Assembly: GCA_047602055.1 (NCBI GenBank)
Contig: JASGIG010000001.1
Coordinates: 2,294,001 to 2,358,000, forward strand
From: JAODBQ01 sp047602055
Lineage (GTDB): Bacteria; Actinomycetota; Acidimicrobiia; Acidimicrobiales; Ilumatobacteraceae
Reading direction: 5' to 3'
Length of the DNA stretch: 64,000 bases
The translations under genes were made by a program, and so were the position numbers. Below are positions 15,877 through 24,612 of the stretch, piece after piece. Below the pieces are notes generated by a model, which saw nothing but the letters and a program-made list of their open reading frames with translations, was not told where the DNA came from and did not search any database. How positions within the stretch are numbered: position 1 is the first letter of the stretch; each line of letters opens with the position of its first letter.

Positions 15877-17691
15877 TCACGTAACGGTGACGTACTTGTC
15901 GAGGTCGCCGCGGTCGGCGCGCTCGCCGGGCGGGGCGCACACCCACAGGGCCCAGTCGCGTGGCGCCAGCTCGGCGGCGAGCGCATCCGTGGTGGCGACG
16001 CGCCTGGCGCGCCAGTCGTAGACCTCGGTCGGCCCGCCCAGTGCCAGCGAGTCGGAGACGGTGCCGCGATCCGTCGACGTGTTGATCGCCACGACGTAGG
16101 TCCACACCCGGCCGTCGCGTGTCGCCGTCGTCGTCGCCCACGCGAGGCGCTCGCCGCGCGCCGGCTCGCCGAACAGGCAGCCGTCGACCAGCGCGAGTGG
16201 GCGGTCGACGTGACGGATCCGGCCGTCGGCGTCGCAGGTGCGCATCACCACGTCGCGATCCGTGCAGCCGATCCGGTCGCCGATGCCGACCGGTCCGGCC
16301 GACATGCATGCCAGCAGGGCCTCCAGCTCGGCGTGCTCGTCGCCGTCGATCGGGTCGGCACCCGCCGGCGGCCGGCGGGAGAAGAAGCAGTCCTTGAACG
16401 CGGCCAGCCCGAGCGCGCCGGCGACGCGGTTGACGGTGAGATACCAGGTCCACAGCAGCGCCGGGTCGGCGGCGAAGCGGTAGTCGTCGCTGGTGCGCAC
16501 GGCGACGACGTGGTCGAGCGTCGCCGCCAGCACGATGTCGGCCGGCATCGCCATGCACCAGACGAGGCCGACGCCCGACTCCGCGGCGAGCTGGTCGAGC
16601 GTGCGCTGCCAGTGCGCCGCCCGGTCGGGGGCGGCGCGCAGGGCGCGCACGCCGAACCAGTACAGCAACATCCAGTCCTGCTCGATGGCGCACGCGCCCC
16701 AGCGGCGGGCGTCGTCGAACCAGCGGCGGAAGAAGCGGGGGTCGACCGGCTGGGCGGCGAGCGCGTCCACCCACCACTCGCCGTCGGCGACGTACGGCGA
16801 CGCCGGCGAGACGTGCCGGGCGTGGATCACCAGCGGCGGGTGGTCGAGCCGCTCGGCGAAGCGCTCGATCGGATCCTCGCCGTCGGGCGCCGGGTCGAAC
16901 GCGTCGAGGCGCGGCTCCCATCGCATGAGCCCCGACGGCGGGACCTCCTCGGGGTATCCGATGTCGGTGATCGGGCGGGGCACCTCGTGCTGGTAGCACC
17001 ACGAGTCGAGCTCCACCGCGTGCACCGGCAGGCCGTCGGCGCGCAGCGCCTCCACCGCCTCGGCGACGCTGGCGCCGAGTGTGCGCCCCGGTTCGGTTCG
17101 GTACCAGTAGGCCGCGCCGTTGTCGGTCCAGTACGACAGGTGCGAGGTCAGCGGGTTGGCGGCGCGCCGCCGGCGCGGTCGCCCGCCGCGCCACAGCTCG
17201 CCCCAGCGCCGCAGCGGCTCGGTCGCCGTGTCGCCCTCGAAGATCCCGAGCGTGGTGACGAACCCCGCAGGCACCTCGTCGAGGTCGCCGTGCCATCCCC
17301 AGCGCAGCGCGCCGTCGCGCACGGCGATGACTTGGTCGTGCGGGTGGTCGACCGGCGCCAGCCACACGTAGCGGTCGGTGGTATGGGCGAGCAGCATCCC
17401 GAGCACCGGCGGCGAGTGCAGGTTGGCCGCCGGGTGGAAGTCGAAGTCCAGCGCCGGGCCGGCCACCACCGGCAGGGCGAACTGGGTGGCGGCGAAGCCG
17501 AGGTGGCCGATGGCGCCGTCGAGGCGCAGACCGACGCCGGCGCTCGGCTCGGCGTACCGGGGACCGGCGATGCCGCCGAGCGCGGTGGTGGCACGCAGCC
17601 GCAGCGCCTGCCAGCCGGCGTGCTCGACCCGCTCGAAGACCACGCCGTCGGGGGCGGCGACGTCGACGATCTCGACGATCTCGGCGGTCAC
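15877..17691 (-). CDS. Glycosidase-like TIM-barrel protein, function unknown
   Basis: Protein of 604 residues, only loosely recognised. An N-terminal beta-rich part (about 1-185) precedes a likely TIM barrel. SYWTDNGAAYWYRTEP, VHAVELDSWCYQHEV and CAIEQDWMLLYWFG read like the substrate loops of alpha-galactosidase/raffinose synthase-type glycosidases, and a C-terminal beta domain follows. The Asp of IEQDW could be the nucleophile, but this is a guess. Its GTG start directly abuts the TGA of the fused CoA-transferase (TGAGTG), so translation is probably coupled. Why a glycosidase-like protein is coupled to CoA-transfer is unclear; cleaving a sugar conjugate before CoA activation is one possibility. 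Confidence 0.5.
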   Translation of the reverse strand: MTAEIVEIVDVAAPDGVVFERVEHAGWQALRLRATTALGGIAGPRYAEPSAGVGLRLDGAIGHLGFAATQFALPVVAGPALDFDFHPAANLHSPPVLGMLLAHTTDRYVWLAPVDHPHDQVIAVRDGALRWGWHGDLDEVPAGFVTTLGIFEGDTATEPLRRWGELWRGGRPRRRRAANPLTSHLSYWTDNGAAYWYRTEPGRTLGASVAEAVEALRADGLPVHAVELDSWCYQHEVPRPITDIGYPEEVPPSGLMRWEPRLDAFDPAPDGEDPIERFAERLDHPPLVIHARHVSPASPYVADGEWWVDALAAQPVDPRFFRRWFDDARRWGACAIEQDWMLLYWFGVRALRAAPDRAAHWQRTLDQLAAESGVGLVWCMAMPADIVLAATLDHVVAVRTSDDYRFAADPALLWTWYLTVNRVAGALGLAAFKDCFFSRRPPAGADPIDGDEHAELEALLACMSAGPVGIGDRIGCTDRDVVMRTCDADGRIRHVDRPLALVDGCLFGEPARGERLAWATTTATRDGRVWTYVVAINTSTDRGTVSDSLALGGPTEVYDWRARRVATTDALAAELAPRDWALWVCAPPGERADRGDLDKYVTVT

Positions 17692-20085
17692 TCAGGTCCA
17701 GGCGATCGGTTCGCTGGTGACCACGCGGGCGGCTCGCAGTGCGGCGACCTCGTCGGGGGTGCGGCCGAGCTCGGCGAGGATCGCGTCGGTCTGCTCGCCG
17801 GACAGGACGCCGGGACCGAGCGCCGGCGGCCCGCCGCCGACGCGCACGACCGGGCCCCAGCGGCGATGGGTGCCGAAGCGAGCGTGGGTCGTCTCGGGCG
17901 TGAAGCCGTTGGCGAGCACCTGCTCGTCGTGCGCCCAGCAGTTGCCGGGGCTGGCACCGTCGGCGCGCACGCCGGCGAGGCCGGCGGCGACGAAGCGCGC
18001 CTGCCACTCGTCGGCCGGCGCGCCGGCCAGGGCAGCGGCGATCGCCTCCGCCTCCGTCGGGAGATCGATGCCGAGGATCGCCGCGCCGCGGCGCCACTCG
18101 TCGTCGGTGGTCAGCGCGAGGAACAACCAGCCGTCGGCGGTGGGGTAGAGGCGGTAGCCCGGCCCGGTGCCGAACGACGACTCGTCGGCCTGCGGTCGCG
18201 GCGGGCGGCCGGCGTAGACGACCGCGTCGTCGGCGTTGGCGTACAGGTTGGCGAGGAGCATGTTGACGTGCACCGCCTGGCCCACGCCGGTGCGAGCGCG
18301 GGCCAGCAGGGCGAGCAACGCCGCCGCCGCGGCGACGACGCCGCTGTTCGGATCGGGGTTCGACTCGTTGGCCCGGATCAGCTGGCGGGAGATCTCGCGC
18401 ACGTCGTCGAGGGAGTCGCACGGGGCCGTCACGGCGGCACCCGCCTGGTAGCCGGCGCCGCCCGCCGCGGCACCGGCACAGGGGTGCGTCGCCGGTCGCG
18501 GCGCGGCGGGGCTGTGGCGGCCGTAGCCGGTGAGCGACAGCCAGATCACGCCGGGGTTGACGGCGCGCACCGCGTCCTCGCCGAGGCCGAGCCGCTCGGC
18601 GACGCCCGGGCGCCAGTTGTGCACCACCATGTCGGCCGTCGCGCACAGCTCCACGGCGATGCGCCGGCCCTCGGCCTGTTTCAGGTCGAGGGCGATCGAC
18701 TCCTTGCCGGCGGTGGTCTTCGCCGCCGGGGTGCCGCCGGCGACGAGGTGGCGGTACGGGTCGCCGTCGATCGGCTCGACCTTGATCACCCGGGCGCCGA
18801 GGTCGGCGAGCATCGACGTCGCCATCGGGGCGGCGATGATCGTCGCCAGGTCGACGACGGTGATCCCGTCGAGCGGCCTCCCGGCCGGCGGTGGCACGGC
18901 GCCACCGTCCGCGATGGGGAGTGGATCGGCGGCGGACGACCAGGCGGTGACGACGGTGACCGTGTCGGTCGAGCCGATCGCCGGGCCCGGCGCGCCGACG
19001 ACACCGGGTGTCGCCGTCAGCTCGGCGATCGGGCCGATCGTGCGCACCGGTCCGTGCACCGGGTCGTCGATCGTGACGACGTCGCCGGCGGCGACGACGT
19101 CGGGGTGGTCGAGCGCCTCGGTCGTCGTCAGGAACGGTTCGGCGGCGACGTTGCCGTTGGCCCGGAAGACCTCCATCCACTCGTCGGCCGGGCGCTCCAT
19201 GACGCGGGTGAGGATCATGTCCCGCGCCGCCTCGACGGCCTCGGGCGTCCACGCCGCCGGCGAGTCGACGAAGCGGTCGTCGGCGAGCAGGTCGCCGAGC
19301 AGGTCGATGGATTCGAGGAACGCGTACAGCAGGTGCTCGAGCAGGTTGCCGCACTGGATCCAGCGCCCGTCGGCGCAGCGCACCGGGTGGTAGTTGAGCG
19401 TCGGCAGGTCGCCGCCGACGGCCAGCAGGTCCGGCGCCTCGACGCCGCTGCGCTCGGCCATCTCGACGATCAGCAGCTCGACGAGGTCGAACGGCAGCAG
19501 CCCTTGCAGCAGGCTGGTCTCGACGCGCTGGAACCCGGCGCCGCGCGTGCGGGCGAGCAGCGCGGCGACGATGCCCTGGACCGCGCCGTGGGCGGCGACG
19601 TGCCCGCCGATCGGCACGGCCGCGAACACCGGGCCGCCGCGGCGCAGCTGGCGCTCGAACGCCAGCATCCGCCCGCTGCGCGCCGCCACCGCGGCCTCGT
19701 AGCCGGGCACTTCGGCGAGCGGGCCGCCCGGTCCCCAGCCGGTGACTGCGCAGTGCACCAGGCGTGGGTTGAGCGCCGCGGCCGCGGCGGCGTCGACGCC
19801 CCAGCGCACCGCCCGCGACGGCGGCCCGGACACGACGAGCACGTCGGCGTGGCGGGCGAGGTCGTGCAGGTCCCTCAGCCCGGCGGTGGTGCGCAGGTCG
19901 GCGGCGACGCTGCGCTTGCCGCGCAGCCACAGCGGCGCCGCGGCATCGGCCCGGAAGCGGTCGCCGCCGGGCGGCTCGACCTTGACGACGTCGGCGCCGA
20001 AGTCGGCGAGGACCATCGTCGCCATCCCGGCGACTGGTCCCGACGAGGCGTCGACGACGCGGATCCCGTCCAGTACCTGTGTCAC
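17692..20085 (-). CDS. Fused double CaiB/BaiF CoA-transferase
   Basis: Two family III CoA-transferase domains in one 797-residue chain (about 1-390 and 400-797), a pseudo-dimer. Each half starts with the domain signature: LDGIRVVDASSGPVAGM and LDGITVVDLATIIAAPM. The nucleophilic Asp of the family is expected before the G-x3-A-x2-ALLxR helix. In the second half an Asp fits this place (NPDPNSGVVAAAAALLALLAR), while the first half has no acidic residue there (PIGGHVAAHGAV). Only the C-terminal half may be catalytic. GTG 20085 was chosen as it begins right before the first signature. It lies 11 bases after the stop of an SDR gene and abuts the glycosidase-like gene, forming a three-gene run. Confidence 0.84.
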   Translation of the reverse strand: MTQVLDGIRVVDASSGPVAGMATMVLADFGADVVKVEPPGGDRFRADAAAPLWLRGKRSVAADLRTTAGLRDLHDLARHADVLVVSGPPSRAVRWGVDAAAAAALNPRLVHCAVTGWGPGGPLAEVPGYEAAVAARSGRMLAFERQLRRGGPVFAAVPIGGHVAAHGAVQGIVAALLARTRGAGFQRVETSLLQGLLPFDLVELLIVEMAERSGVEAPDLLAVGGDLPTLNYHPVRCADGRWIQCGNLLEHLLYAFLESIDLLGDLLADDRFVDSPAAWTPEAVEAARDMILTRVMERPADEWMEVFRANGNVAAEPFLTTTEALDHPDVVAAGDVVTIDDPVHGPVRTIGPIAELTATPGVVGAPGPAIGSTDTVTVVTAWSSAADPLPIADGGAVPPPAGRPLDGITVVDLATIIAAPMATSMLADLGARVIKVEPIDGDPYRHLVAGGTPAAKTTAGKESIALDLKQAEGRRIAVELCATADMVVHNWRPGVAERLGLGEDAVRAVNPGVIWLSLTGYGRHSPAAPRPATHPCAGAAAGGAGYQAGAAVTAPCDSLDDVREISRQLIRANESNPDPNSGVVAAAAALLALLARARTGVGQAVHVNMLLANLYANADDAVVYAGRPPRPQADESSFGTGPGYRLYPTADGWLFLALTTDDEWRRGAAILGIDLPTEAEAIAAALAGAPADEWQARFVAAGLAGVRADGASPGNCWAHDEQVLANGFTPETTHARFGTHRRWGPVVRVGGGPPALGPGVLSGEQTDAILAELGRTPDEVAALRAARVVTSEPIAWT

Positions 20086-20096
20086 GGCGCGGCCCG

Positions 20097-20825
20097 TCAG
20101 ACGACCACGCCGCCGTCGACGGGCACGTGCGCACCCGTCATGAACGACGACTCGTCGCTGGCCAGGAACAGGGCGACGTTGGCGATCTCGTCGGGCGTGC
20201 CCATCCGTCGCATCGGCGTGCCCTTGACGACCTTGTCGGCGTCGGGGGCGGTGCCGAGCATCGGCGTGTCGATCACGCCCGGATGGATCGAGTTGACCCG
20301 GATCTGGTGGCGGGCCAGCTCCAGCGCACCGGACGCGGTCATCCCGGTCACCGCGTACTTCGTGGCCGAGTAGGCGATCATGTACTTCGTCGCCCGCAGC
20401 CCGGCACCCGAGGAGATGTTGACGATCGAGCCGCCGCCACGGGTGATCATCGGTGCCACCGCGGCACGCATCCCGAGGAACACGCCGGTCTGGTTGACGG
20501 CGATGATCCGGTCCCAGTCGGCGAGGGAGTGCTTCTCCAGCCGGGAGGTGAAGCCGATCCCGGCGTTGTTGACGAGCACGTCGAGGCCGCCGAAGCGCTC
20601 CGTCGCCAGTGCCATCGCCGCGGTCCACTCCTCCTCGCTGGCGACGTCGAGCCGGGTGAACACGGCGGCGTCGCCGAGGTCGGCGGCGACCGCCTCGCCG
20701 AGGTCGACGCGCACGTCGCCGATCACGACCTTGGCGCCCTCCGCGGCGAAGCGCCGGGCCTCCGCTTCACCCTGCCCGCGCGATCCGCCGGTGATCAGCG
20801 CCACCTTGCCGTCCAGTCGTCCCAT
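20097..20825 (-). CDS. SDR dehydrogenase (3alpha/20beta-hydroxysteroid dehydrogenase-like)
   Basis: Short-chain dehydrogenase of 242 residues. It has the TGGSRGQG cofactor loop (12-19), NNAG at 86-89, Ser139 in NISSGAG, Tyr152 and Lys156 in YSATK. The C-terminus PMRRMGTPDEIANVALFLASDESSFMTGAHVPVDGG matches the FabG-like subgroup in layout (PEEIA, F-ASDESS, T-G-VDGG). GRLDGKVALITGG resembles actinobacterial hydroxysteroid dehydrogenases, but the substrate is not certain. It is the first gene of a run with the fused CoA-transferase and glycosidase-like gene. Confidence 0.85.
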   Translation of the reverse strand: MGRLDGKVALITGGSRGQGEAEARRFAAEGAKVVIGDVRVDLGEAVAADLGDAAVFTRLDVASEEEWTAAMALATERFGGLDVLVNNAGIGFTSRLEKHSLADWDRIIAVNQTGVFLGMRAAVAPMITRGGGSIVNISSGAGLRATKYMIAYSATKYAVTGMTASGALELARHQIRVNSIHPGVIDTPMLGTAPDADKVVKGTPMRRMGTPDEIANVALFLASDESSFMTGAHVPVDGGVVV

Positions 20826-20960
20826 GTGGCCGATCGTCGCAGGTCGCGCCGACGGGGCCGCAGCCGGGCCGTCGCCGCTCGGCGGGCGCCCCGTCCCGGC
20901 GTGGGTGCGGGGATGCCTACAGTCACGGGCGGGGGACTCACCCGTGTCGGAGGTTTGCGG

Positions 20961-21347
20961 ATGTCGACGGACATGACGATCGAGGTGGACAACTCGCCGG
21001 GGGCGCTGGCACGCGTCGCTGCGGCGATCAGCGACGCGGGGGTGAACATCGCCGCAGCGGCGTGCTTCGCCGGCGAGCACCGGGCGGAGGTGCACATCCT
21101 CGTGCCCCACGCCGAGCCGGTGCGCCACGCCCTGGCGATCTCACAGATGTCCGTGACCAGCGAGCGCGAGGTGGTCGTCGTCGACGTCGAGGACCGGCCG
21201 GGCCAGCTCGCCGACCTCACGCGGATCATCGCCGCCGGTGGCGTCGATCTCGACCTCGTCTACGTCGCCACCGGCAACCGGGTCGTCTTCGGTTCTCCCG
21301 ACCTGCCGGCGCTCAAGCAGATCCTCGAAGGGGTCGGAGCCCACTGA
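20961..21347 (+). CDS. Tandem ACT-domain protein
   Basis: Stand-alone regulatory-type protein of 128 residues made of two ACT folds. The first begins MTIEVDNSPGALARVAAAIS with DAGVNIAAA; the second begins EVVVVDVEDRPGQLADLTRI. ACT pairs bind amino acids or similar small ligands and regulate partners allosterically. No enzymatic domain is attached. A GGAGG ribosome site lies 8 bases before the ATG, and TACAGT at 20918 could be the -10. The gene is divergent from the SDR at 20825. A copy of the 79-bp repeat begins 6 bases after its stop. Confidence 0.82.
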   Translation: MSTDMTIEVDNSPGALARVAAAISDAGVNIAAAACFAGEHRAEVHILVPHAEPVRHALAISQMSVTSEREVVVVDVEDRPGQLADLTRIIAAGGVDLDLVYVATGNRVVFGSPDLPALKQILEGVGAH

Positions 21348-21353
21348 TCTCGC

Positions 21354-21430
21354 TCGTGCTCCGGTCGCGGCCAAGCCGTTCCTGCGCCCGCTGTGCTCGC
21401 CGCCTCCGCTGCGCTTCGGCGCTCGCCGTG
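21354..21430 (+). repeat. 79-bp dispersed repeat, copy B (3'-adjacent element)
   Basis: Begins TCGTGCTCCGGTCG six bases after the stop of the ACT gene and runs to CGCTCGCCGTG, the most diverged of three copies. The internal hairpin is preserved with different bases, CGGC-CAA-GCCG, which suggests the fold matters. It opens a gene-poor stretch of about 350 bases (21348-21702) with two kinds of repeat. Confidence 0.65.
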
Positions 21431-21467
21431 CTGGGATCGGTGGCCCGTCAGCACCGCCCGACCGAGC

Positions 21468-21519
21468 TTTGTGTCAGCGCACAAAGCGACGTGTGCGTTT
21501 GTGTCGTGAGACAGATCCC
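21468..21519. repeat. 52-bp repeat unit 1
   Basis: First of two 52-bp units (second at 21552-21603) matching at 46 of 52 positions, start to start 84 bp. It begins TTTGTGTCAGCGCAC and ends ACAGATCCC. This copy can form CTTTGTG-TCAGCG-CACAAAG (21467-21486), a 7-bp stem with a 6-base loop. The DNA here is less GC-rich than its surroundings. Confidence 0.75.
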
Positions 21520-21551
21520 GGTGAGCCTGCCTGTGAGCCGCCGACCGGGGG

Positions 21552-21603
21552 TTTGTGTCAGCGCACGAACCGACGTGTGCGTTTGCGTGCTGACACAGAT
21601 CCC
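21552..21603. repeat. 52-bp repeat unit 2
   Basis: Second copy of the 52-bp unit. Here TGTGTCAGC (21554-21562) pairs with GCTGACACA (21589-21597), a perfect 9-bp stem, so the two copies carry different inverted repeats out of the same framework. No protein-coding signal was recognised. Confidence 0.75.
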
Positions 21604-21702
21604 TAGCCGGAGGCGCCGCCGGTGAGGTTCCAACTCGCGAGGGGTAGGGCGGGGCAGGTCCAGAACGGGGCGGTGGGGCAGGCTGCACGCCGACGGCGGG
21701 CT

Positions 21703-21999
21703 GGTGATCTCCACCACTCCGACACCACCCGTGGCGTGTGGGCCCACGACGACGACCCGGACACTGGCACGGTCGCCGACCGCCGTCTGTTCGTCGGCGT
21801 CGACACCGTGCAGGCCGACGGCCTGGCCGTCGACGACGCCGGCAACGTGTGGATCGCCGACGTCGCCGGCTCCGGCGGGGCCCGCGCCTTCAGCCCGTCG
21901 GGCGAGGAGGTCGACCGCGTCGAGGTGCCGGCGCGGATGGTGACGAGCGTGTGCTTCGGTGGCGCCGACCGCCGTGATCTCCACGTCGTCAGTGGTCCG
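21703..21999 (+). pseudogene. SMP-30/gluconolactonase-family remnant
   Basis: About 98 codons keep the core of an SMP-30/regucalcin beta-propeller: a DPDTGTVADRRLF strand, ADGLAVDDAGNVWIAD, FSPSGEEVDRVEVPA and VTSVCFGGADRRDLHVVS. In intact members these lie in the C-terminal half, and an N-terminal part of more than 100 residues should precede them. It is absent: upstream lies repeat DNA. After DLHVVSG the frame turns into low-complexity Arg-rich sequence and similarity stops. An intact family member is at 32417-33271. I read this as a broken gene. Confidence 0.65.
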
Positions 22000-22141
22000 G
22001 GGTCGCGTCTGACCCACCGCCGGCGGCGGGTTCACGGGAGGCCGCACACCGCCTGTTCGACGGGATCGACGTGCGTGACGGCACGGCCACCGACACCGGC
22101 CTGGACGCACGTCGACGACATGGCCGGACTCGATCCAGCCG

Positions 22142-22696
22142 GCGCGCATCTACCTGCAGGACCATCACGCTGCGTCATCGGCGGGCGTGCGCCGCATCCG
22201 CCGCTGCGCCGAGGCCGAGGCGGCAAGCGCCGACGGCTCGTCGCTCGATCGCGTGGCGCGGGAGATCGCCGAGGACCGGGAGATCGCCGATGACCGGGAG
22301 ACGCAGGAACGGGTGATGCGCGCCCTCGGCGTGCCGTCCAACAGCGTCCAGGAGGCAACGGCGAAGGTCGCCGAGCGAGCCGGGCTGCTGAAGCGCAACG
22401 GCCGCCTCGAGCGCCGCTCGCCGTCGACGACGCTCGACGAGCCGGAGGCGGTGACGATGGCACAGCGCTGCAAGCTCGCCGGCTGGACCGCCCTGTGCGC
22501 CGCGCTCGGCGACGACCACGTCGGCGGCATCGATCTCGGCGAGCCGATCGCCCGCTCCGAGGAGCACCTCGTCACCCTCGGCGAGATCCACGATCGCCGC
22601 GCCCCCGACGTGCTCACCTTCGACGACGCCAGACAGCGATCGGTGGTCAGGTGGCTGGTCGAGGGGCGGAGAGGTCGTCGAGGAGAAGGCGCTTGA
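22142..22696 (+). pseudogene. Conserved hypothetical gene without a usable start
   Basis: The frame resembles a family of small actinobacterial proteins of unknown function that begin with an xIYLxDH motif followed by an AG-V-R segment. Those features appear as ARIYLQDHHAASSAGVRR from 22142, then AREIAEDREIADDRETQERV, KVAERAGLLKRNGRL and HDRRAPDVLTFDD. The frame is open from 22079 but has no ATG, GTG or TTG before the conserved motif. The first usable start (GTG 22187) would remove it. Either the start codon was lost or an unusual start is used. The end overlaps the convergent acyl-CoA dehydrogenase by about 50 bases. Family recognition is from memory and moderate. Confidence 0.5.
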
Positions 22697-23681
22697 CCTC
22701 GGCGCGGCTGGCGGCGACGAGGACGAACAGCGCCTCGCGGGCCAGGCGCTGGGCCTGGTGGTCGGTGCGCAGTGACGGCCCGCCGCCGGCGGTGACCAGC
22801 GCCGCGCCAGCACGTACGGCCAGTTGCGCCGCGGCGGCGCGGGCGCTGTTCAGCGCCACCGGATCGACGAGGCCGGCATCGAGCGCGGCGCGGACCTCGT
22901 CGCACTCGGCGTCGATGCGCGCCGCCGCCATGCCAGCGCCGGCCTCGTGGAGCAGGCGGGCGCAGCGGCGGACGATGCCGATCGACAGCGTGCCGTTGAG
23001 CCGCACGGCGACGCCCTGGTTGGCGAGGAACTGAGCCCGCGGGGTGCGCCCGACGATCGTGTCGTCGGTGACGAACAGATCCCGGACGTGCAACGACACC
23101 GTCTGCGTGCCCTGCGCGGCGACCAGCTGGTGCGGCTCGACGTCGACCGTCCCCGGTTGCTCGACCGCCGGGACGATCGCGGCGATGATGTCGCCGGTCT
23201 CCTCGTCGCCGGCGGACATCTGCAGGATGTCGATGATCCCCCAACCACTGACGAACGGTGCCTCGCCGGAGATCAGCCAGCCGCCGTCCGTGCGCCGTGC
23301 CCGCATCCGCGGCGGGTCGGGGATCACGCCGGCGAACGCCACCCCGCCGCGGATCCGCCCGGCGAGTGCGTCGGCGAGGTAGCGGTCGCGCAACGACGCC
23401 TCCGAGGTGTTCGCCAGGCCCATGACGACGCCGTGGTGCTGCACCCATGTGAACGTCGTCGCCATGCACCCGGCCGCCATCGTCTCGATGACGTCGATGA
23501 TCTCGAACAGTCCGAGCCCCGGCCCGCCCGCGTCGGCCGGGGCGGCCAGCCCGTAGAGCCCGAGGTCGGCCATCTGCTCCCAGTGCGACTCGGGGATCAC
23601 ACCGGTGCGGTCGACCTCCAGCGCCGCCGGGAACAGCACCTCGTCGGCGAACGCCCGCACCCGCTCGATCAGTTCGACCAT
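22647..23681 (-). CDS. Acyl-CoA dehydrogenase family protein
   Basis: FAD-dependent acyl-CoA dehydrogenase-like protein of 344 residues, shorter than the usual 380. The N-terminal helical domain includes PESHWEQMADLGLYGLAAPADAGG in the normal place (E-M-LGL-GL--P---GG). The middle has FVSGWGIIDILQMSA, the region for flavin contact, and the C-terminal helical domain ends in a truncated last bundle. No catalytic Glu could be placed with confidence. The start MVELIERVRAFADEVLFP was chosen over one 14 codons upstream. It is not followed by other beta-oxidation genes; the adjacent plus-strand frame is a remnant. Confidence 0.78.
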   Translation of the reverse strand: MVELIERVRAFADEVLFPAALEVDRTGVIPESHWEQMADLGLYGLAAPADAGGPGLGLFEIIDVIETMAAGCMATTFTWVQHHGVVMGLANTSEASLRDRYLADALAGRIRGGVAFAGVIPDPPRMRARRTDGGWLISGEAPFVSGWGIIDILQMSAGDEETGDIIAAIVPAVEQPGTVDVEPHQLVAAQGTQTVSLHVRDLFVTDDTIVGRTPRAQFLANQGVAVRLNGTLSIGIVRRCARLLHEAGAGMAAARIDAECDEVRAALDAGLVDPVALNSARAAAAQLAVRAGAALVTAGGGPSLRTDHQAQRLAREALFVLVAASRAEVKRLLLDDLSAPRPAT

Positions 23682-23806
23682 GAGCCGCCGAGCGTACGTA
23701 GAAGCAGTGCCGTGATCGCGCATGGGGGTGGTGCGGAGGGAGCGCGGCGCGATCCCCCTCCGCCGTGGGCCGACTCGCTGTGCGTGAGGCGCACTGCCAG
23801 CTGGGT

Positions 23807-23821
23807 GCGGCCGCAGGCCGC
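23807..23821. terminator. Hairpin downstream of the acetoacetate-decarboxylase-like gene
   Basis: GCGGCC-GCA-GGCCGC forms a perfect 6-bp stem with a 3-base loop, about 50 bases after the stop at 23869 on the minus strand. It has no T-run. The 187-base gap (23682-23868) holds nothing else recognised apart from a GCGAAGCGAGC stretch of the kind often repeated in actinobacterial spacers. Confidence 0.4.
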
Positions 23822-23868
23822 TCTTCGAAGCTCGACCGAGATGAGCCAGCGAAGCGAGCGTCGAAACC

Positions 23869-24612
23869 TCAAGCGACGCGTTTGCCGCTGGTGATCGCCG
23901 GCTCGACGCAGTCGATCGTGAAGCGCACCGGGACGAGGTCGGTGTCGGCGCGGAACGTGAAGCCGATGATCGGCGACGCCAGCTGCAGCAGGCCGCGCAT
24001 GCCCAGTGCCTGCGGGTCGGGGAGCGCCACCGTCGGGCGGCCGCGGTCGGCCTGCTGGATCGTGTACTCCGGGTCGACCTGGACCAGCGTCGGCCGGCCG
24101 TCGACGTCGACCAGGTTGAGGTTGTCGAACGTCATCAGGTCCGAGCCCTGGATCACGTCGGCGGTGTGCACGCCGAAGTCGGCAACCGTCCGCCCGTCGA
24201 GCGCGGCAGTGAAGCGCACCTGGTCGTGGCGCTTGGCGACGACGACGTCGCCGAGTTGCACCGGGAAGCCCCAGTGCTCGCGCAGGGCGTCGGTGGCCGC
24301 CGGCGAGTCGCACACCGCGCCGAGGCACAGGCCGCGTGGGCGGATCCCGGCGCGCACCACCAGCCGCACCTGCACCAGCGAGAACGGGCCGACCGGCGAC
24401 TCCGGGTAGTGCCCGGCGAAGAACGAGGCGAACGGCGGGATCGACGGGTGCAGCGACGGCGGGGTCAGCTCGATGGCGCTCTCGTCGAACACCTCCCAGT
24501 TGATCTGCAGGCACTGGGCGTCGGGCAGCTCCCAGGACGGCGCCGTCCCCGGCGTGAACGCCGGCAGGTGGCCGAGCGCGGCGACGTCGAGCTCGCCGAT
24601 GCGCGGCGCCAT
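23869..24612 (-). CDS. Acetoacetate decarboxylase-like protein lacking the Schiff-base lysine
   Basis: Protein of 247 residues resembling the acetoacetate decarboxylase fold. The segment ALREHWGFPVQLGDV aligns with the enzyme signature (GRExxxYPKKLG), in which the first Lys forms the Schiff base. Here the KK pair is VQ, so decarboxylation by that mechanism is not expected. Related non-decarboxylase members act as hydratase, aldolase or cyclase, and some have unknown roles. Its ATG shares one base with the TGA of the upstream luciferase-like gene (TGATG), so the two are translationally coupled and probably work on the same compound. Confidence 0.6.
   Translation of the reverse strand: MAPRIGELDVAALGHLPAFTPGTAPSWELPDAQCLQINWEVFDESAIELTPPSLHPSIPPFASFFAGHYPESPVGPFSLVQVRLVVRAGIRPRGLCLGAVCDSPAATDALREHWGFPVQLGDVVVAKRHDQVRFTAALDGRTVADFGVHTADVIQGSDLMTFDNLNLVDVDGRPTLVQVDPEYTIQQADRGRPTVALPDPQALGMRGLLQLASPIIGFTFRADTDLVPVRFTIDCVEPAITSGKRVA

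Noticed and set aside
14056..20373. A 2105-residue open frame on the plus strand antisense to P450, CoA-transferase and SDR genes
   Set aside because: It is a GC-bias shadow: the translation is Arg/Gly/Val/Asp-rich low complexity with no domain, while the minus strand has well-defined enzymes throughout.
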